Assembly: GCF_910592395.1 (NCBI RefSeq)
Contig: NC_088317.1
Span: 372,001 to 436,000 of the forward strand
Direction of reading: 5' to 3'
Origin: Lineus longissimus
Taxonomy: Eukaryota; Nemertea; Pilidiophora; Heteronemertea; Lineidae
Length of the DNA: 64,000 nt
Positions 55,518 through 64,000 of this stretch are shown here, piece after piece; positions within the stretch are counted from its first letter, which is position 1, and each line of letters starts with the position of its first letter. The notes under the pieces were generated by a model. It searched no databases and was not told where the DNA came from. It saw only the letters and a program-made list of their open reading frames with translations. The position numbers and the translations under genes were made by a program.

Positions 55518-57141
55518 GAGCTCGATTTACAGTGTTCATTTCATGTGTTCACGCTGCTTATTGTAAAGTATCACAGATGTCAAATTCAATGTGAATAATC
55601 AATTTGTGTGTGTCTTCGTGGTCTAATTTGTGCCAGTTTACAATACTCTATCAATATGCTGCAGTTTTGTGATGAGGCTTCGAGCCAAGATTTATCAATA
55701 TCCATGACATTGACTTATATTATAGACTCGAACAGTTTCAGCTTTAACCTTGGAGCTTATGTATCAGTGAAGGACATGTGCTAGTTTTAGTTTTTGCAAC
55801 GTGGTCATGCAATTTGGAGATCACAACCAACAGGAACTTAAATTTGATAATCATTCGGTCATTTGTAGTGGTTTACTTAACATTTTATTTGATACATGCT
55901 TTATTATTCATTGATATAGGAGATGTCTTTCAATCTCTGATGTGATTTTGATCAAAATTTATGTCAAGTTGCATTATCCTGTACTGAATCGCTGGAATGC
56001 ACAAGGGGGAAACACCAACACAGGGTGACCTGGGGGAGGGGGGGGGGGGAATTTCCACTCTTGCCATTTGTGTCCTATATCTGCATAAGAAAGCTTTTTT
56101 AAGGGTGTCCGGGGGTTGGCGGAGGTAGCTCGTCCCCTTGAGTTGGGCCCTGGGGTCATTGCAAGCGTTAATCCTGTAAATATCATGAGCCTAAATCTGA
56201 CTTGGCACTTTACAATGGTGGCGCTCCTAAATGCATTTTCTGTTGTTGTGTTATGTGTGAATGTGTTAAAGGCATATCTGTGATGGAAATATCTGCTGAT
56301 CGGATAAGCTTTGTGTGTACAGGGTGTCACGATATGTTTTAATGACCTTTGTCCTGCAGAAACTTGTAGTTGATTTTTTTCTCATTTTAACCGTCAAAGC
56401 CCCATGATATGAGCTATAATGAATAGAACGTGCTGTGGTCTCCAAGTTTCATTGTAACTAGTCTTATAGGCCAAATAGTGCCTAGTCTCACAAGTCTCTC
56501 AACATGCCTAGGTGATATGATAACCTGGGCCTACAAAGGCAGACCAGTTAACTGCCAGACCAGAGTATGTTATCTGCTGCCTCTGTCATTTGTTGATGGA
56601 AGGGAAAAGATCATATACTTTTGAAACACCCTGTATATGTATTTTGTGTTATTTCAATCATTTTGTAACAAACCAACTCTTATCAGTCATGTAAAGGTGA
56701 CTGATCTCAGACTCGAGTTCAAGATGATAGTATGTGAATAATATTTATATACAGGTATATATATCTATTTAAAATTAAACATTACTTTATGAAATTCATC
56801 TTTCTATTTATTTCTTTATTCCATAATATGAGATGAAGGGTAAACATTCTCGGGCGATCACCTGCTGTTCCATATCATAGGATCCATCTGCACCGTAAAG
56901 TCCAAGGAAGCAGTTAAAATGAGAAATCGTTTTTGAATATTTTATTACAAATTTGTTATCTTACACTATACACACATACATACATACAGGGGAAATATAC
57001 AGTCATTTTTGAGAACACTGAAAGTCTTTTCCATTCAAATGGATGAAAGCCTAAAGGATGCAGACATGTGCTTAATTGATATTTCTTTGGGTCCAGTTGG
57101 CGTTTATATCCAAGGCCAAGTCAATATGTCTCTAGTTGATG
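55518..57141. other. Convergent 3' UTRs of SHARK and RNF7
   Basis: No gene. The likely signals are ATTAAA at 56774-56779 on plus for SHARK, a UTR of about 1.3 kb, and AATAAA at 56946-56941 on minus for RNF7. A G-run lies near 56037-56049. Confidence 0.5.
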
Positions 57142-57795
57142 TTAGTTTCCAGTCTTCTGTAGTACCCATTCCTGTTGACAAAGGGGGCAACGGTTGTTCT
57201 GTTTCACCCACAGTGACATGCAGCAATTGTGAAATGTGTGATTACATTCTCCCCACACAACTGGAAAACAGAAATAGCAAACTTTTATGTATGGAACACG
57301 TCGTATGTATTGACATTCAACTACGTATTCTTCGAAAAGCTTCCGATCCTGACATATCTGATAGGCTAGAGTCATTTGATTTGTGAATTGTGACAAATTT
57401 GGAAATTTAAAGAAAAGTCCAAATTATACATTTTCTGTATTTTTCTCATCCCTTACTCACCAACACAGTCTTCTTGTTTGTTCTCAGCTTGGCAGCGCAA
57501 ACAGGCATCTGAAAGAGTGAAAGATGTGGAACGTTGATTTTGGGTCACCCTGTGTACTGCATAGACAGTGCATTGCGAGCGGAATACACACAAAATATTG
57601 GGCAAAACAAGAAATAAAACGTTTATTTAGACCAGTATGTAAACCGAACTCACCCATCACTTGAACTCTACAGATGGCACAAGTATCACATTCTACATCC
57701 CAGCTCCACATAGCCACAGCATTCCACTTCTTCAGAGTGAACATTTTGGAAGGTTTTTGTTGAGATTCGTTTTCGATTTCCATGTCATCCGCCAT
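57142..57795 (-). CDS. RNF7: RING-box protein 2, cullin-RING ligase subunit
   Basis: The small RING-H2 subunit that pairs mainly with CUL5 and recruits E2 enzymes for ubiquitin or NEDD8 transfer. Exons: 57795-57654, 57508-57461, 57260-57142; 102 residues (human 113). The signature is unmistakable: [74 protein letters not shown]. The cysteine and histidine zinc ligands are all present, and the text [15 protein letters not shown] with [14 protein letters not shown] points to RNF7 rather than RBX1. The start ATG is preceded by CCTAAA and lies near the plus-strand UNC80 promoter region. Confidence 0.96.
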
Positions 57796-58527
57796 TTTAG
57801 GAATCGGTCACATGATCAGGGGTTGGTTCAAAACATGGCGTTTTATGATATGGCATTGGCATGTAAAAGCAATGGAAAAAGAGCTCAATTTTCTAAGTCC
57901 AAATATTTTTTTTGACTTTTTTTTTCTGCTCAAAATGAACCAACATCATCAGTCCCAAAACTTTTCTGACTTTGAAAATTTTTGAAAATTTTGAACTGAC
58001 TGAACGATGACAAATTTTCTAGGTCAAAAATTTTTCTTCACTTTGTTTTTTTCTGCTCAAAATGAACCAACATCTTCAGTCCCATAACTTTTTTTACTTT
58101 GAAAATTTTTCATTTTGAGCCGAAAAAAAACAAGTGCCCCCCCCGGATCCGCGCCTGGGGCTTATTCGCCTATTCTCTTTGGGCACCCTTGTATAACCTG
58201 TGGTTACTCCGCCTGTTAATATGTCTAATATGACTAAGAAGCCTGAATCTCAGGATGGCTAGGTGGGAGCAGGTCAATATCACTGTTTTCGACGCGTGTT
58301 GGCCCTATACTGTAACAGCGTCCGAGAGCAATACAGTACAACTGTTTAGCTCCCGATCTCCTAGCTGGCGCGCGAGTGATGCTCCACATTTTCTTTATGA
58401 GCAGTAGCACGCGGCGCATCAGTATGACCATGCTGCTGAGCACACTGGCACGTGCGAGGATACCATTCACATTCAATGAGTTGATGTCCGATTTTGGATT
58501 AATGGTTGTTTTCGATTTGGATTAGCT
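57796..58527. promoter_or_regulatory. Divergent region between RNF7 and UNC80
   Basis: 732 bp between start codons pointing away from each other. It contains an imperfect direct duplication (about 57900-57975 and 58025-58110, sharing CTGCTCAAAATGAACCAACA) in a T- and A-run-rich context. No clear TATA box. Confidence 0.45.
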
Positions 58528-59621
58528 ATGCCTAAGAGGAAGTTTGATGACGATCAAGCAGTCGACCAAACGGTGCCTTTGCCGATACAGACGTTCTTGT
58601 GGCGGCAAACGAGGTAGGCTGTAATGTATCCGCATATAGCGACCTTATATGTCTTACCCTTACTGTCATGACTCGAAGCCAAAACATGCGATAATGTTCA
58701 TTCCTAGGCCTTGCCCACTGCAGGTCGCCAGGGTCACATTGTGTAGGCCTCTGTTTGTTGAATTGTCATCGTGATATGAACTTCTTCAATGACGGGTGTA
58801 TTACACATGTAGGCCAATACGACATAGGCCCACAGTGACTGATGACGGTTTATTCTTTTCCCCAGAAACCATTCGCATAGGCCTATACATCTTCGCTTTT
58901 CTACGATCAACTGACCTTCGAGAAGTCGACCTAAACTTGACTACCGGTAGCTCGGAATTTGCCATGCAAGTTGGAATCTAGTTCTAACACTCTGGAAGAG
59001 CTAGAAGAGGTTCCGACTTGCAATTTGTTATAGCACAAGGCCTAGGCCATGCCTGTTTATAACAGCTACCGTGCTGCGAAGTGGATTATCGCATGCTTCC
59101 GTTCATCCTTATCAAGCGCCTAGTGAAGTAACCCGCCAGTTTGCACTGTCAGGAATCTCTACACATGTATCTTAAACCAAGCATGTATGTAGGCTATGAT
59201 GGCGTCTTTACCTGGTTGCCCAGAATGCGATGCAGCAGAACTGAAGCCACACTCATTTTTATCTTGAGAATTTGTCTAAAAATCAACCAATCGATTTAAA
59301 GATATCGAGTGAAACAAGTTTAACAGTATTTTTGACAAGTGGAAGCATAACGTTTGCTGTATCCATAAGGAAAACACCATGCCAGCTACATGACGGCCGA
59401 GTGAAGAGGTATAGGATAACTTTTGGGTGGGTCTGCTAGTTTAAGATTAAATGGGGTTGGTACAGTTGCCAAGCATGTTGTACCAACACCAGCTATTCCT
59501 ATCGTCATTTTCTTTCAGTTGTCTGAGACATGATAAATTCCTTATGAATGTTTCCCTTTTTCGATGTTTCAGTCCCTTCATCCGGCCAAAGCTAGGCAAG
59601 CTCTGTGAGGCATCCTGTGTG
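58528..59621 (+). CDS. UNC80: UNC80 N-terminus, gene continues past the right edge
   Basis: UNC80 is a very large scaffold subunit of the NALCN sodium-leak channel complex in neurons. Only two coding exons are visible: 58528-58613 and 59573-59621. Joined (AG+T) they read MPKRKFDDD...PLPIQTFLWRQTSPF and IRPKLGKLCEASCV, matching the human N-terminus (PLPIQTFLWRQTS, LRPKLGK, EASCV) as I remember it. The start context and the GTAGGC and GTGAGT donors are fine. The human third exon begins SFERVLVENKLHGL; nothing like it is found between 59622 and 64000, so intron 2 exceeds 4.3 kb. Confidence 0.88.
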
Positions 59622-62600
59622 GTGAGTAGCATTCCTTGCTCTGATCTGAATCAGTTAGGCTGAGAATCTGCTGAACTTAGTCAGCATCAATCTGATCTCA
59701 CCAGTACCCAGGATAAACCCTAGGGAGTATTCTTCAATAAAAATAAATACCACACACTTAAAAGGATGACTGCACGCGGGGAGGGGGCAGGACAATGGTG
59801 TAATCATTACTGGAAACAATGTACCAATTACTGGAACATGATATGAATAATGAGTAAGGAGAAAGCCTCGTGAGACAATCGGCGTATTTTGACTAACTCT
59901 TGTATGAAGTATTGACGAGCAATCCTGAAATAATCTATCGATTGATGTTGCAAACAAAATCTGATTGCCTTGTCGGGAAAATGCTCGGGGATACGTTGAC
60001 ATGTATACTGCGTCAGATGTTACATCGATTTCCATAAGGTTTTTAGAATGCCAGCACAGTAAGGAGCGAGTTGGGCACCTTTTGGAAAGAGCGGCACATT
60101 CGAATTAGTACATGGCCACCACATCCAGGGTTGGAGACAATCTGCGGGGCGCAATTGTTATTCATGACATCTCTTTATCGAATTGTCGACCAAATCAGAG
60201 CCTAGATCCCCACACAGCATTGGCGGACTTGATCCAAGCCCCACACAATATCACCTCAACCGGTCGAAGTCATTAATGCACATTGATCAGCCCTAGTCTA
60301 GGAATGCCATCTTTTCCAATAGTGCCGCTGGTCCTGGAAGCTCTGCTGTGGTTATTCGACATGTCTGACTCGAAATGGACACGGATGTCCTGGGGGTGAG
60401 CGATGATATTGGATCGGTTTCATGGTCGCTGGTAACCGAAACAGGACTGCTTCAAATCCCTGTTAAGATCACTGTATTCAGTAAAGATGGACGATATTAT
60501 TCTGAGCCGATGTCATCCAGGAAACGATTTTGCTTTAGATTGTTCAACTATCTATAGCTACCCTTACCCAGAATGTCTCAATTCTGAAATCATATTGGTT
60601 TATCGATGAGGTACCATGCTTGAAAATATAACCAGCATCATCCTTAGTTTGTAGAAGGATACACAAAATGGGGTACAAGGAAGGCTTCTGCCTGGTAAAA
60701 AGGAACCGGGAGAAGATGTGGATACAAGTAAAAAACGAAATCGAGATAAAACGGGATCCAGGAAAGTTAAACTGAAACTGGTTTGTCATGGTCTACTCCA
60801 TGCCGACTTACTGGCGGTGAATATCAGTCCTGTGTACAACGACGGTGGATCGGTATGGGTCTACTCTGAATATCTAAAAAACTAATCATTCACGCTATTG
60901 AGGCATGAAGTCCATATATCTAAAAGTTTCCTTTGAGTTGTGGTACGAAAAACGACTTAATCATGTTGTTAAACTACTAAAATCAATTCCAGAGTAATAA
61001 ATAACAAACTAATAACAAAAACAAATCAAATTCTTTTTATAAAATTCTAATATTAAGAACATAGCAATAAACCATAACGCAAACAACGAATTTCTATGGA
61101 TCTGTCTCCTGTTCCCCTCCCCTGGGAACTGATATGAGAAATTATCCGAATATCTGACAGTTGCAAAAGATTTATTCAGTTTGCTCAGTATATTGGCATT
61201 CATTCTGTGACTGCAGATGACTATCAGAGAAAGCCACAGTAGCAACTGGGGTCTGATTCAATTCAAGACTGGCATGCTGTTAGTGATGTTGTGAAAAGTG
61301 GTTCATGGTCTAAGTAGGAACCATGTGATTCAACAGGTTTATTCTCTTCTCTTCCACGACTGGTCGCAATTGCAACACGACTCCTAACCCGAAGCGAGTA
61401 ACACGGAGCACTTTGACAGAATTTGCAGCAAAAGCAAAAAAGCTAATGTAAAAGTTGAGAAACCAATTTGTATCTTGCAGATCTAGTGTCAATTGATTAT
61501 GACCAGCTGGCTCGACCGCATGGGCAGAGCGATGCAATCTGTAGCACACATGCTCCTTCATACATACATCCACAGGCTCCCTGACCAGCAGTCTCGACCC
61601 GGATGAGCAGAGTGTTGACCTCTGTAGCACACAGGCTCCTTCATTCATACATCCACAGGCTCCCTGACCAGCTGGCTCGACCCGGATGGGCAGATTGTTA
61701 ACCTCTGTAGCACACAAGCTCCTTCATACATACATCGACAGGCTCCCTGACCAGCACTCTCGACCCGGATGGGCAGAGTGTTGACCTCTGTAGCACACAG
61801 GCTCCTTCATACATACATCCACAGGCTCCCTGACCAGCAGTCTCGACCCGGATGGGCAGAGTGTTGACCTCTGTAGCACACAGGCTCCTTCATACATACA
61901 TCCACAGGCTCCCTGACCAGCAGTCTCGACCCGGATGGGCAGAGTGTTGACCTCTGTAGCACACAGGCTCCTTCATACATACATCCATAGGCTTAACCCT
62001 GATGGGCAGATCATTGACATCTGTATAGTACGCAAGCTCCTTCATACTTATATCCACACATTCCCTTGCCAACAAGCTCGACCAGGATGGACAGAGCGTG
62101 TACATCTGTAACAAGCAGGCTCCTTCACAGATCAAAGAGCCTCTGATCACGCATCTCTGTGGACTCACTGACCACGCGACTTGACCCTGATAGACAGAGC
62201 GACCAGGTCACCTCATCTCCTGACCTGTATTCCTGCATGCATACTCCTTACAGATCAAAGAGACTCTTGTCTACACAGACTTCATCACACATCACTACCA
62301 ATCCATTGAGCTCCATCGATTCGTGCAAGTCGTCACGAAATTTGATCGCCAACGCATTGATCCTTGTTTAGGCAAAGAGAAGACTGTACGGGATTTCACA
62401 TCATTGGATCAACTTGTGGCTGTCCTCAGATGAACTTGAGAGAGTGCAAGCACTCCTGGAGCAAAGGTTGTGCAAACTTGTCATGTAGATTGATCGGCGG
62501 AAAAATACGCTACTTCAAAAGCAAAACCTTACTTGGTTGTCTGGTACGCATCTCGGAATCCATTAAGAATGGACACGATTGATCATGGTGGTTGGAAGAG

Positions 62601-64000
62601 ACGAAAGGGTCATTGAAATAGTTCAGGCAACGTGCCACCAACCGATCAAACAGTCGTGCTTATGAAAGTCATGGTTGCGGTGTCTGAATGATATGTCGCC
62701 TGCAACATCGCACTAGACTGTTCTTGCTCAGTAGGCGACAGCACTTCTGGCCCGAAGACACGGCAAGATCGAGAGAATCAAGCCACTTCCATGTTTGCCA
62801 CTAGGCGGATGGTTAAAGCGAATTATGACTGGGTGCAGAAGAAATTGAACGAAGTAGCGATGTTCTAAAGCAAAGAATACTCTATGCCTTCAAAAAAGCC
62901 AAGTGTCGTTAGACCTCCACTCTGGACAGACCCTTCACCTTCCTTCAGGTCAAGAGAGCGACCAAGACCCTACTCAGGACAGCCACTCCAGCCGTCCGAG
63001 AGCAACCAAGGCCCGTCTTGAACACACATGAATGAATAAATAAATCACACACATCGATCATCGGGCCCGGCGGATCTAATCTCAACATTGGAATTATTCA
63101 TATTTGTCTGCAGCAGATTGTTCAAACAGAGAATAGCATGAATAATGATTACCTCCGATAAAAAGCGACACTCGTGTCCGACATGCCAATCAAGGGCTAC
63201 CATCTGCACTATCCAATCTCGGAACTGCACCAAACCATGGCCAATAAAGGCAGAAGCTGGTGGTCAGAAAGCAACCTGGAAACTTTTTGACCCAGTTTTC
63301 AGAGTTTTCAGTACGATGTGAATGAAATCATGGGGTATCATCGTAGTGATTTTTCCTAAGGATATTCTTATCTACATGATCATCGCCAGGATTGATCACA
63401 GCCGTTTTTCTGCACAAACAGGCATGGGGAAGAACTGGTTGGTCTCACCTTGATTGAGCCCTCTTGGTATCCGGGGGTTTTCGTCTCTTACATTCTAATC
63501 TTGCATCCCGGCAGGCAGATAAGGTATCATCTATCAGTTTGACAAATGCCCAATTAGAATAGTCTCAGTCAGTTGACAGCTCATCAGTGGTAGCGTGAAG
63601 AACATGATTTGACATCAAGGGATTTAATTTATTCCGCTGCTGCATGCATTGACGTCTCAATGATTGGCAGAAGATTGACAGTAGCAGTTGCTACCATTTC
63701 GTCTTCTCTACGATTCTGAGCTGCATGCCCGATTCCTGCACTTCCAGTGGACTTTGCTACTTCTCCAACTAACACTAACCATACCAGAGTACCAGTATTA
63801 AAACCCAGTCGGGTCATTAAATAGGAGTAGTCAAATTAAGCCCATTCTGAACTTCCAGCGGATTTCCCTCCGGAATGGCTGCAGGTATGACGTGCGTTGT
63901 CTGAAAGCTGAGCGATGTTACAGCACAGATGGTCAAGATGATCTAGCTAATGCATCATTCTAATTAGACTATATTTTCGACTGGCTCAGCCCGTTCAAGA
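59622..64000. other. UNC80 intron 2 (partial)
   Basis: No coding exon recognised on either strand apart from short unsupported frames. The only clear structure is the 83-bp array at 61501-62150. Confidence 0.55.
61501..62150. repeat. 83-bp tandem repeat, about 7-8 copies
   Basis: The unit contains GCTCCCTGACCAGCAGTCTC, GACCCGGATGGGCAGAGTGT, GACCTCTGTAGCACACAGG and CTTCATACATACATCCACAG. Measured spacing is 83 bp (for example 61576 to 61659). Central copies are nearly identical; those past about 62000 are shortened and diverged. Confidence 0.85.

Noticed and set aside
57009-57386. Plus-strand 125-codon ORF
   Set aside because: Antisense to RNF7 exon 3 and its 3' UTR.

Overview
The window is animal nuclear DNA with short GT-AG introns, AATAAA poly(A) signals and many small repeats. 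It holds FIS1, RPL35A, a single cohesin STAG gene, CDC20, RNF7, UNC80, DRC9 and a SHARK-type SH2-ankyrin tyrosine kinase. SHARK kinases are known from invertebrates and not from vertebrates, so an invertebrate is likely, and a marine lophotrochozoan-like animal would fit. That placement is inference; I cannot name the species. Exon models were built by hand from splice signals, phase and remembered family similarity. Each model described as complete adds up to a whole number of codons.

Layout from left to right. 1-7268 (-): a golgin GCC2-like coiled-coil gene running off the left edge, head-to-head with FIS1 (7588-8962, +). 10229-11018 (-): RPL35A, head-to-head with the ciliary gene DRC9/IQCG (12584-14796, +) across an inverted-repeat element. 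16460-25593 (-): a complete STAG cohesin gene of 18 coding exons, with a roughly 37-copy 38-bp minisatellite in one intron. 26900-28500: three stacked tandem arrays, two of them built around a palindrome. 29107-29838 (-): an unrecognised two-exon candidate. 31118-34848 (+): CDC20. 35930-44828 (-): a PLP-dependent D-cysteine desulfhydrase/ACC-deaminase-like enzyme whose 5.4-kb intron holds two small secreted cysteine-knot-like genes on the same strand. 45101-46254: a foldback-like element with tandem repeats in its inverted arms. 47989-55517 (+): the SHARK kinase. 57142-57795 (-): RNF7/RBX2. 58528 onward (+): the first two coding exons of UNC80, then intron to the right edge.

These are mostly unrelated housekeeping and signalling genes. 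Three bear on cell division: STAG in sister-chromatid cohesion, CDC20 in APC/C activation, and RNF7 in cullin-RING ligases. The observations most worth following are the STAG intron array, where every unit carries candidate splice sites on the gene's strand; the nested cysteine-knot pair together with a displaced copy of the second gene's promoter and first exon; the foldback-like element; and a 118-bp inverted-repeat element present twice with 3-bp target duplications.
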